A model generated the notes under the pieces. The model was given only the letters and a program-made list of their open reading frames with translations. It made no database searches and had not been told where the DNA came from. The position numbers were made by a program, and so were the translations under genes. DNA of 64,000 nucleotides. It comes from Petrosia ficiformis (lineage: Eukaryota > Porifera > Demospongiae > Haplosclerida > Petrosiidae). Positions 13,201-40,400 of the stretch are shown here, piece by piece (within the stretch, counting starts at the first letter, position 1; the number at the start of each line of letters is the position of its first letter). The stretch spans positions 165,001-229,000 of the forward strand of contig OX345647.1 in NCBI GenBank assembly GCA_947044365.1. The letters run 5' to 3'.

Positions 13201-15087
13201 CATTATAAACATTGTAAATTATAATGTACACATATAATTATACTTATATTCCCCTTTCTCTCTCTCTTTTGCTGTCACTCCCTCTTCTCCTTATAAACAC
13301 ATACAAATCACACATGACTAGCTAATGAGTAACTGCTATTTTAATAACACACTCCCACATATATATATTGTCAGGAATGCTGCTAATAGTATCATACATG
13401 CTACACATACCAGAATGTGCTGACCTACTAAAGAGTAATGTCATTGTTTATATAGTATTATTAGTGAAGGAGCCAAAACCAAATATGGCTTAACTTTCGA
13501 ATTCAATTATAGATAAGTTTAGAGAAATGAGTTAAACTGTTACATTATATAGAGTCTCAATATGATATCAATCATAGTATGTTTAGATATATTCTGTGGT
13601 TTGTGAATAACAGTGGACAAATGTCCACATTCATTTCAATAACAAGTCTTTACACTAAAGGATATTACAATATGAATTTGTTTTGGTTGAGGAATCCTGT
13701 TAGCCTAGAACAGGAAACAGCTCATTTTTAATATCAACCCGTATTAAAGGGCATACATCCAACATAGATAGATAGATAGGTGTAAACATAGATAGATAGA
13801 TAGGTGTAAACATAGATAGATGCTTCAAATGGATAGTGTATAAATATGTATCATAAATATACTATATTAATTATATACATAAAACCTATATATCAGCTAT
13901 GTGGTTAAGAAACATGTTGAACATGAAAACATGTTCTGTGCCATTAAACTATATGATGTTCTATTCATTATGGACTAATAGTATATGATAATAAACAAGA
14001 AACCCTTCAAGTGTTTGCAGTGAGTGTGTGTTTGTGTGTGGAATTTGTTTTATCAGATTACTGGATCTATCTGTGGGTGTATATAGAACCATACCCCACA
14101 CATTGTAACAAAATATATCACTAGCTAGAATGAAACTATCAAATATGGACACTCAACTGACAAAGCAAGATTAATTATATCTAATTTGATTGTGGATTCT
14201 GTGACACACACCTGTATTCATTACATATGAATACATGAAAAAACATCACTATATTCTATTTCATACTCTCATACCTGTCAGTGTGGCTATATCTGAGACT
14301 GCAATATAGGCAGTATTGGGTTGTAACATCATATCATCTGAATCACTTCCAGATCCTGAACCACTTCCGGATATGCCATCATTGGGATTCATCACATCTT
14401 CCGATTCTAAAACTGCAACACAGATATAGTCACCAAAATCCTCAAAACTGACATATTCTATTGTCAAAACGGACGTAATACTAACATTGTATTCATCATA
14501 ACAGTTGATGGTAGAATTGGTAGGTAGATTATCAAGACTCAACAAAAGATCGTCTTCTAGCATATCCACATCATCGTCAGGTCTTAAACGTATCCATCTT
14601 ATAGTTGGTATTGGTAAACCAGTAGCTGTACAGTTGAATTCAACAGATTCACCAGCTACTGTATATATTGGTACTGGTTGTTCAGTGATTATAGGAACAA
14701 ATGCTATGAAGATTTTACGATCTGATCGAAAAATACTATTCATTGAATCAAGAACTTCACAGTCATATGTACCACCAAAAATAGTAGATGTTTGACTATT
14801 ATATTGTATCGTTAATGTTTGGTCTGTAGAATTCTGAACGATAGTATTATCCAGGTAGAACGTATATGCTTCAACATTAGTATCATCATTAGTCATACAT
14901 GTTAACTCTATAGTATCATTTAATTCAAGTACTATAACTCCTGATGGTTGTATTTCTACATCCAGTCCTTGAGACCAACAACCTGTTTAAAATATTTTAA
15001 TATTGAAAACAATACAATAATTTCAAACTATCACTTACATGTTGGAAGAAGGCAATAGATCAGTGCTACAAAACAAGCAGCCAACAT
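10..15087 (-). CDS. Receptor-type protein tyrosine phosphatase A (Ig/FN3/TM/PTP), 3' end outside window
   Basis: Membrane phosphatase receptor; 31 coding exons (3069 codons) lie in the window. ATG at 15087 starts a hydrophobic signal peptide ([16 protein letters not shown]). About 18 Ig domains follow (exons from 14982 down to 7469), about seven FN3 domains (6991-2504), a membrane-proximal segment (2086-2365), a TM segment (exon 1745-1853) and one PTP domain (1354-10). PTP landmarks are intact: [27 protein letters not shown] (Cys about residue 3023) and the start of a normal Q-loop (MVQTE). Exons: 15039-15087, 14275-14982, 12338-12958, 11669-12283, 11000-11614, 10167-10733, 9501-10112, 8884-9438, 8218-8829, 7910-8158, 7469-7789, 6692-6991, 5613-5927, 4707-5024, 4358-4624, 4184-4279, 4017-4123, 3711-3915, 2996-3313, 2504-2879, 2086-2365, 1908-1959, 1745-1853, 1526-1623, 1440-1469, 1260-1354, 1091-1178, 772-848, 550-684, 215-495, 10-145. 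All junction phases agree. By comparison with B and C, probably only the final Q-loop/tail exon is missing. Ligand unknown. Confidence 0.9.
3320..3660. repeat. Short tandem repeats in an RPTP A intron
   Basis: Two to three imperfect copies of a unit of about 65-70 bp containing TTCATTACATCACATGATC and TTCTATAATTATGATCAATT. The array fills the intron between exons 3711-3915 and 2996-3313. Confidence 0.6.
5928..6691 (-). other. RPTP A intron with short direct repeats
   Basis: A 764 nt AT-rich intron between two FN3 exons. Around 6040-6245 it carries repeated copies of AATTATGTATATCAGGTTTG and of TAGTAGTACCAGTATACGGA. No coding segment seen. The neighbouring 588 nt intron (5025-5612) shows no recognised feature. 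Confidence 0.6.
7275..7466. repeat. (CA)n/(ACAT)n microsatellite
   Basis: Simple repeat of CA and ACAT units in the intron between FN3 exon 6692-6991 and Ig exon 7469-7789. It runs almost to the splice donor of the Ig exon. Confidence 0.8.
8218..12958 (-). repeat. Tandem array of two-Ig exons in RPTP gene A
   Basis: Seven consecutive exons of 555-621 nt each encode two Ig domains and are phase 1 at both ends. Most end with the same strand of coding sequence (ITG followed by the donor). The second Ig of each carries a common [16 protein letters not shown] block. Exons 11669-12283 and 11000-11614 (both 615 nt), and 9501-10112 and 8218-8829 (both 612 nt), differ at only a few sites. The short introns beside them (for example 12284-12337, 11615-11668 and 10113-10166) are almost identical, so whole genomic units were copied, not only coding sequence. 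Confidence 0.93.
12959..14274 (-). other. Long intron of RPTP A, no gene seen
   Basis: A 1.3 kb intron between the first two-Ig exon and the repeated Ig array. It is AT-rich, with a short direct repeat (AGATAGATAGGTGTAAACAT type, 13765-13820). I found no conserved coding segment on either strand. Confidence 0.6.
14329..14376 (-). other. Ser-Gly/acidic run in the second Ig domain of gene A
   Basis: The exon at 14275-14982 contains [13 protein letters not shown] in a late-strand loop of the second Ig domain. Clustered Ser-Gly pairs next to acidic residues are the usual glycosaminoglycan attachment context. Use of the site is an inference. Confidence 0.55.
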
Positions 15088-15190
15088 CTTTTCGTAGTCT
15101 CAAAGAGACCTGATCGAATGCAATTGGGAATGAATCTACCCTTTCGCTGGTCTCTATGCAAAACGGCTTGTAAATGTGGGATGTGTTACA

Positions 15191-15198
15191 TGACGTCA
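15191..15198. promoter_or_regulatory. Full CRE/ATF palindrome between RPTP B and RPTP A
   Basis: The 8-mer TGACGTCA lies in the 147 bp between the stop codon of gene B (15235) and the ATG of gene A (15087), about 105 bp upstream of that ATG. It matches the consensus CREB/ATF site exactly. No TATA box is seen nearby. A role in gene A transcription is inferred from position. Confidence 0.5.
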
Positions 15199-15234
15199 TA
15201 AAGGAAGTCATGAATTATTAATTTATAGTAAAAA

Positions 15235-17901
<2,667 letters not shown>

Positions 17902-18715
17902 TATGCTCAATCACAATGAATGATAAAGATGATCAATTTGCATGTATATATAGAAATATGTACTAGTAATAAAGACATCTTAATGTGAAATCTGTGTAAG
18001 TGTACATTAAGGTATGTAGGTTAACCAGATATGTCATGTTTAAATACATGACAGCTGTATAGCATTATGTATTAAATAAAGAACAACATTTTATATATTA
18101 GCGATGTATCATACAAGGGATTAATGTACTAAGACATTAGCTGTAGGGTCAGGGGTGCCATTTCTAATGTCATTTGTTAGTGCCACATGTACTATTATAG
18201 GAGTCTGCGCTACCATGTATGCTATATAACAAACTATGCTACAATGGTACCAGTGTCATATTCAAGTACAATATTGCTGTAGCATTGCATTAAGTAAAGA
18301 ACAATACATAGCGTCATGCATCTAAAACAAGGAGACTAAATACCGAAACAAGCAGACTAAATACATGCATCTCAAACAAGTGGATTAAATACTGAAACAA
18401 GCAGACTAAATACATGCATCTCAAACAAGTGGACTAAATACTGAAACAAGCAGACTAAATACATGCATCAGAAACAAGTGTACTAATAAATAAAGTCATT
18501 ATTTATGGTATTTACTGCAAAAATTTCTATATTGATTCAACTTCAATCTAAAAATTAATAAAATATTTCCTGCTATAATTACAATGAAATAAAAATAGTC
18601 ATAACTCAAATTAGTTCCTGATATGAAAAAAAACCTATATATAATAATGACTAACTAAAATAGACAACTTTGAACACAAGTAAATGTAAATATGATGATA
18701 ATCTTGATTTGTTAA
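17902..18715. other. Intergenic spacer between RPTP C and RPTP B with a direct repeat
   Basis: An 814 bp spacer with no gene seen. At 18315-18485 it holds about three to four copies of a unit of about 48 bp built from AAACAAGCAGACTAAATACA and CATGCATCTCAAACAAGTGG. I found no clear AATAAA signal for gene C on the minus strand here. Confidence 0.6.
17944..17953 (-). promoter_or_regulatory. TATA-like element upstream of RPTP B
   Basis: On the minus strand, CTATATATAC lies about 45 nt before the ATG of gene B. It is a possible TATA box, but such sequence is common in this AT-rich DNA. Confidence 0.25.
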
Positions 18716-32297
<13,582 letters not shown>

Positions 32298-33007
32298 AAT
32301 GAAGCTGACAGGTTCACAACTATCACGCTTGCAGATCACAACTTCTAGCAGCTCTTGCAGTAGACTAACTGATTACAACAGTCCAGTGACTATTGAAGTG
32401 AGATAACCTGCACTAATATGGCTTTTATATAATCATACACATTTTGTAGAAATGTAATTCATGACTTATGTATGACAATATTGCTTTATTGCGTTAATGA
32501 TTAACATTCCTCACATTGATTGTTGACAAATTTCAAACTAATCATCACCAACTAGTAAGCTTTCTGAAATCATAAAATGTCATAATTAGATCACTGCTAT
32601 ATTGGTACAGGTCCATAAATGCATCTTTAAGACTTCACATATTCATTATCAAGAAGGGACATTCTTTATGCTGTATATTGTCGCAGCACCACTGGAAACA
32701 AGGTGAAAACCCCTAGCAAGGCAAAATCTATCAGATAACATGAAGAGAAACAGTAACATTGTCTGTCCAGAAATAATAAGATTTGTTAAAGCATTATCTT
32801 ACTGTTCAGATATTCAGTAACAAAACTTTTTTATGTCAAAAATTCTACAATTTGACATTTAATAATATCAATAAAAACGTTTATGAGAATCACAGAAGAA
32901 GAGGTAAAGAATTAACGAAAATTAATAACAAACAATTTTAATACACACCTAAACCATGCAATAAAGAGGGGTCTACCCCTCAAATAATAATGACTAATTA
33001 GTCTTAT
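32298..33007. other. Intergenic spacer between USP24 and RPTP C
   Basis: 710 bp, AT-rich. It should hold the 3' UTR of USP24 and the promoter of RPTP C, both on the minus strand. A minus-strand AATAAA is seen near 32480, about 530 bp past the USP24 stop. No coding segment found. Confidence 0.5.
32422..32431 (-). promoter_or_regulatory. TATA box upstream of RPTP C
   Basis: Minus-strand TATATAAAAG lies about 125 nt before the ATG of gene C, a good match to the TATAWAAG consensus at a plausible distance for a short 5' UTR. Confidence 0.45.
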
Positions 33008-35167
33008 TCAACCCTCTATACTATCATCAAAATTTCCAGTTTGATTTTGAGACAAGTTGGATGATGTGTTCTTTCCTGTAGAGGTTGTGAGGGCTTGTGT
33101 TTGTCTGGTATCTCTGGCTTCTAGCTCATTGAGCAAAGCATTAGCTTCTTCTAGTGTGTCCTAATGAATAGATATATGAATGTGGATTAATGTATGATGA
33201 ATGTATATGTATACGAATGTATGGGTATGGGGATGAATGTATGATGAATGTATGGGTATGGGGATGAATGTATGGGTATGTGAATGAATGTACGAGTATA
33301 AGAGATGTACCTGTGCACTAATAGTTCTTTGGAAGATTTTACTAGACGAAGATTCGTTTGAGTAAGAATAAGTTGAAGAATGTGACCATGAATATTCATT
33401 AATCTAACCATTAAAAAAATAACTTCCCTATCTTACAAGCCACAATACTCTAGTACCATGGCAACAGTAACCAAGTTAACTTACCTTTTTACGCAACCAT
33501 GATACAGCAGTTTGTAAATGATCATTTTGAGTTAAAATAAACTCTCTTGCTTTTCTACATCTAAACAACAGATACATACATAAATTATAATCCCTTAGTC
33601 TGAGGGAGAGATGATTGTAAATATTATATGGCACTTTTAGGTACATAATTAAATAATATTTGTGGGATACGGATTAGTGAATGGACTGATTGGATTATCT
33701 TACTTATTAGCAAGTCCAACAAGAAATTTGATCCCTTGATATATTCTTTTTGATTCAGTACTACCTTGAATAGTTCCTGTAAATATATGTTACCATGACA
33801 ACCAGACACACGTGCTGGTATATGTCGTTTTAGTTAACTATAACTAAAACCTCTTTTAGTTAAGGATTGTGACTTTTAATGAACTAAACTATAACTAAAT
33901 TACAACGTTAACTAAAATGAAAATTGGTCAATATTGGATGGGTTTAGTTAGTTAACAAAAATGATCACTATTGTATACTAATATATATGCACATATCTTA
34001 ATCATTATTAATATTATATTTTATGTATCCTAATACAATACAAATATTTTTAAACCTCATATTGTAAAATGTAACTATGCAGACAGGTTTACAAACTTTA
34101 AATTATAAATATTTTCACTTGTCAGGTGTTAAATCGTAACAAGCTATTTATCATACCTCTTATAGTAGTGTATATGATGTTATGAACATAGTATTAAATA
34201 CTAACTCAATATAGATACTGTATATGATATTATGAACATAGTATTAAATACTAACTCAATATAGATACTGTATATGATATTATGAACATAGTATTAAATA
34301 CTAACTCAATATAGATACTGTATATGATATTATGAACATAGTATTAAATACTAACTCAATATAGATACTGTATATGATATTATGAACATAGTATTAAATA
34401 CTAACTCAATATAGATACTGTATATGATATTATGAACATAGTATTAAATACTAACTCAATATAGATACTGTATATGATATTATGAACATAGTATTAAATA
34501 CTAACTCAATATAGATACTGTATATGATATTATGAACATAGTATTAAATACTAACTCAATATAGATACTGTATATGATGTTATGAACAGAGTATTAAATA
34601 CTAACTCAATATAGATAGTTCGGGTTTGTATTTGCTACCCTTCAACGTGAACTGTATTCGTTTATCTTGTAGTGAGTCCTCTATTAACTAAAAGAGGAGA
34701 ATGGTTGAATGGATCAATAGATGAATGGATAGATGAATGGATGGATAGATGAATGGATAGATGAATGGATGGATGAATGGATAGGTGAATGGATAGATGA
34801 ATGGATAGATGAATGGATGGATAGATGAATGGATAGATGAATGGATAGATGAATGGATGGATGAATGGATAGATGAATGGATAGATGAATGGATAGATGA
34901 ATGGATGGATAGATGAATGGATAGATGAATGGATAGATGAATGGATGGATGAATGGATAGATGAATGGATAGATGAATGGATGGATGAAAGTTCTGATGG
35001 TAAGAGAAACTAATAATTAATAAATGCCTAACAAGAATCTCCATTAGAACTTTGAAGTAGGATTTTAGTTCACTAGCTGGTACACCTTGTATCTGTGCCT
35101 ATTAAAATTGAGGAAGTATTTTGAATGTATGCATGTATGTGCATGTATGTATGCAAGGACACACATG

Positions 35168-35210
<43 letters not shown>

Positions 35211-37352
35211 TGTACCTGTAAATCTCCTATCACACATGCTGAGAATGACTGATTGTTCCAGCAACAGTAACAAAATATTCCTGCTATCGATTCAGCAGTA
35301 GCCATGTCACATTCTCTTAGAGTAAGAGTACTCTGAAAAAAGGCAGGAATATATTGTATGAAAAGTTGAAATACATAGTAAATATTACTTACTTCATGTA
35401 TCAATTTGTTGCTTGGTTCAATAGTAAAAAGAGCTTGATGCATTCCATCGGATGGTTGAAGTAAGTCTTCTCTTCGACTGGGAATCATGTATGGATTACT
35501 CAACAATATCTCACCTTCAATACCTACATGTACATAATAAGATTCTTACATCTATCCATCCATCAATCCATCCATTTTTCCATTCATTCATCTATCCATT
35601 CGTCTGTCCAGCTATCCAGCTATCCATCTGTCCATCCATCTGTCCAGCTATCCATCTGTCCTTTCGTCCATCCCTCTGTCCATCCATCAATATCTTACAT
35701 TCAGTTTCAAATGCAGAGAAGTCGGTGTTACGTACTAATAAGGACAATGTACCATAAAGGCCACCAAACTCCTTCACTTGTAATGAGCTCCATCTTCGAG
35801 GCTATTAAAATATATATAATTCAACAGTTCATTATAATAAGACTGATCATACTGGAGATCCCATATCATTGGATGGAGTGGCTATCGTAGAACCCAGTAG
35901 AAACTGTACCAGGATTACAAATGTGTCTTTATTAAGAAGATGGCGACATCCCTTTGGCTAAAGAAGAAATGATGTGTAAGGAATTATAATGATGTATCAT
36001 TTACATGATTAGCATATATCTTTAACAATTGAAAATATTCAGCACACGTCTTCCAATTATCAGTCACATCATTATCTAGTAACTTTAAAACAGATGTCAC
36101 TATTATATCGAGTGGACCATCAATCTGTATATGATATATAATAAAATACCTGGTAATGCTAAACAATACACATGTTACTAAACATACAATATACACATCA
36201 TTATTTTACTGGACTGCAATACTTGACTGGACTAATGGATTACTGGACTGGACCACTGGAATACTGGACTGTATTACTAGACTGGACCACTGGAATACTG
36301 GACTGTATTACTGGACTGTATTACTAGACTGGACCACTAGAATACTGGACTGTATTACTGGACTGGAATACTTGACTGGACTACTGGAATACTTGACTGG
36401 ACTACTGGATTACTGGACTACAAAATTAGTGTGTGTGTTCATTTACCATATCCAAAATAACATGCAGATATTATCTGCTGCACCCAAAAAGGAACAACAC
36501 ACGTTTAGATGAAGGTACTAGGAACATACTACTCTTAGCTCTTGAGTGTATCATTCTGTTGCCATAGAAACGTTGTATGCAGTGTGTAATATCATTTAGA
36601 TGATATGCATGCTCGAATCAATATCACACACAATGAACTTTTTTGTTCAAAATTAGTTGTTCAACTATGTCAGTTGTATGTGTTCTATTCATCTTAATAA
36701 CATGTATCAAACATTATGATGACTATCGCTGTACATTTGTATTTTCAATTATGAACATTGTTTCTAACAGGAAATAAATGTATTTTCCATTAAAAACATG
36801 ATATTGAATTCCTTGAAATGTCTCAATTCATGTATTAAGCATTACCAAACTCATTTAACCAATCAAATTTATTAAAACAACCAATCAGGTTTTATAGTGC
36901 ATGAATCTTCCATCATGTACACTACACTAGCATGATGCTATCCTGTGGAAACACATAGTACCTCATAGCATGGTGATCATATTTATAGAGTTATCACAAT
37001 TGAAAAAATTCATAAAGTGACAGATATATTTATCCTCTAGTGAAGTGAAAATTAAGTTAACGGGCACAAAAGCAGATATTAAAACTGAACCAGAAGTCAA
37101 TTCTGTTTATCCAGCAATCCAGTAGTCCAGTAGACCAGTCCAGTAGTCCAGTAGTCCAGTCCAGTAGTCCAGTAGTCCAGTCCAGTGATTATTGACCACA
37201 TTATTTAGAATTAAAAGGACACAATTACAAACATAAAGTATACATACATTACATACATCATACATACATACATACATACATACATACATACATACATACA
37301 TACATACATACATACATACATACATACATACATACATACATACATACATACA

Positions 37353-37397
<45 letters not shown>

Positions 37398-37432
37398 TAC
37401 ATACATACATACATACACACACACACATACAT

Positions 37433-37465
<33 letters not shown>

Positions 37466-40400
37466 TACATACATACATACATACATACATAACTACATAA
37501 ATTCCTAGTACAAACATGTACATGAATACATACCAGCATACATAAATATATACCTCAATTTCCTTAAAAGTACAATAACTCTTGAGTCCATTACCTAGTA
37601 TAGTACAGAAATCATAACGCACCTCCTTAGAGGTACATTCCAGTAGAAATGGTCTATGGAAATAAATCTAGATCATCGCTTAAGCTCATTGATTTAGTTT
37701 AATATCTCACTTGAGGTAGTTTTCACCCAAGGGTCCAGCGAGAAATTCAATAAGCCATTCACAAGCTGCATGTGAATTGTGTAACAGTTTGTCCAATTCA
37801 CTTACCCAAAATGAAGAAGATATTCTGTAATGAAATCAATATGATGTTATAATCACGTTATCAAATCAATATGGTGTTAACACTTACCTTAATTCTTTGT
37901 ATGCTCTGAAGTATGTATGTACTAGAAATTTAATTGCTAATTGTATAGCCAACTGGCCATATGTTTCACTATCTGGATGAGTTGACATACATGCTAGTAC
38001 CTGGAAACGAAGAATATCACATGACTCACTATCTGGATGAGTTGACATACATGCTAGTACCTGGAAACGAAGAATATCACATGACTATTGTACATGTACA
38101 TGTACACATACACACTACAGACATACTTCATTGCAAAAAACAAGTTTTGTAATGAATTCAAAATATTCTTTACAGTAAACATCTCTATTCTTCATGAAAT
38201 TCAGATTCTCAGAATTTACCTGTGTTGTAATGACATGATATACAAATGTATCTATCTATTTGGACTGCCTATTTATCCATCCATCCATCCATCCATTCAT
38301 CCTTCCATCCATTCATCCATCTATCTAGTATCCATCCATCCATCTGTCCATACATACACTTCTCTGTATGTTAGCTGGTACACTATCACTAAACATTCCT
38401 CTTCGTTCTCCCTTCTGCACAAGTTCTTGTAATTGACTCAATTTATCTTCACCTGAAGACACAGGTGACACAGGAACCGGGCTATTAAAAACGGGAATCA
38501 GTTACTCATCCAGACATTATTTGTTTATTTATTTACCTGCTATTTTCAACTTTGTGTGTCTGTAATTTTTGTGGTGGATTCACAGCTTCATAAAACAACA
38601 TATAAGCATTCCAATGTCTAACACGACTCTCAGGATGTGAATTATGTACTATAATATTATATAATAATTAATTGATACATATATGTCTGTCTGTCTGTCT
38701 GTCTTACATGGATCACTGGAGTTAGTTTTAATACTGCCTCCAAAACATTCGGTCTCTAAAACACTATCTGCAAATTGAAATTCTTCTACGATTGTGTCAT
38801 TGAATTTAAGCCATAGATCTATTTTATTTATCTGAGGTTGTGTCTCCATCTCTTCCTCTTCTGGTATTGTAGGAATGGTTGAAGTACTTGATGACACACC
38901 TCTGAGAGTATGAAATGAGATGTAAATTCATGTAATTATGAATGAGGACAGACAACGTGAGAGGAGAGGAAGAAGACATTAGGATAATTTGATGAGTAAC
39001 AGATACCAGGAAACGACAGAGAAGGATGAGAACTAGCTTAATGAATAACAGATACCAGGCAAGTAAAAAGAAGAAATGAGATTAGGAGAATTTAATGAGT
39101 AACAGATACCAGGAAATGACAGAAGAGAGTAATAATTGCATCTTGTATCATACATGTAGACTGACTTCTTATTTTTGATGAAAGCATAATAGTGTCCTGC
39201 TGATGCCTGTCCCTGATGAACTATGATACCAGTTAATTCATATTGACATGATGATGCAGGCCCTAAACCTTTCTCTCTACTGGATATACCTTCCGCTGTA
39301 AAGGGCTCCAAATCAAGAAACCATGGAAACTGAAGGAATATATATAATATATATGTGTGTGCATGTATGTATGTGCTTACAAACCTCAAAATAATTATTA
39401 AATTTAATTTCTCTGTTTGTTTCCCAATCGTAGTCAAATCTTTTTAAATGTACCACAAGAACAGATGGTAGTGTCTTTAAACAGGTACGTTTCAGTGTGT
39501 CCCTCTAATAATAATAATTATCATTATAATTATTATAATATCTGCCACGCCCACCTTTTCCTGACACTCTCCACAAAGGTATTGATTATCACCTTCTAAC
39601 ATATCTCCACGAACAAACTCCTGAAGACTTTCTGTAAGACTCTTTGATTGAACTACCGATAACTGTAGAGTAGTAAATCCCTGTTCTTTCTCAAACCTTT
39701 GACAGATGGACAGACAGATATATGTTAAAAAAGCAGAGATAAGAGGAAGAAGGACTATACCTATGCTCACATCCATGACATATAATTTGGTCAAGAAATA
39801 CACCACCAAATCTCTCCTCAAATATTTTTGGATAATTTCGTTTCTATATATATAGATATACATGTTATATTTAAGTATCTACTGTTGCATTAGTAAGGCT
39901 ACTGGATTTAATTATAAATATCCCACTTTGTTAAAAAAAATTGTGTCAGATTTAACACAAAACATATTTAGAGTTGAGACATAACAAAACCTTATAAAAT
40001 CTTAATTATAAGATATTCTAGATATGTAATATGTATATCATATATCATGTATTATAATAATATCATTATCTATATTATATACATAGGTGTGTTTATCAAC
40101 ATGTTCATTTGTGGTGAGTAGTTTATATGAGAATACCCTGTCACTATTTAAATCATATATGTGTATATATGTATATGTGTGTTAGTGTGTATGTATGTAG
40201 GTATGTAGGTATGTATGTATGTATGTATGTATGTATGTATGTATGTATGTATGTATGTATGTATGTATGCATGTGTGTATGTATGTATGTATGTATGTAT
40301 GTGTGTGTGACTGTGTGTGTGTGTGTTCTCACTACATTACCTTCAGAGCTTCATCAACCTGGTCAGTTAAACTTGAGAAAAATTCAGAAGCATCCTAAAA

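Larger units (their letters stand above)
33008..38481 (-). other. USP24: USP24 exons 46-61 (C-terminal region)
   Basis: Exon map: 38358-38481, 38127-38219, 37888-38000 (alternative start 38060), 37711-37824, 37554-37653, 36005-36124, 35853-35957, 35699-35801, 35393-35523, 35216-35332, 35033-35098, 34639-34687, 33704-33776, 33485-33560, 33311-33403, 33008-33160. Conserved landmarks are [29 protein letters not shown] and FQRTISAQ. The stop codon is TGA at 33008-33010. The exons sit among several microsatellites. Confidence 0.87.
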
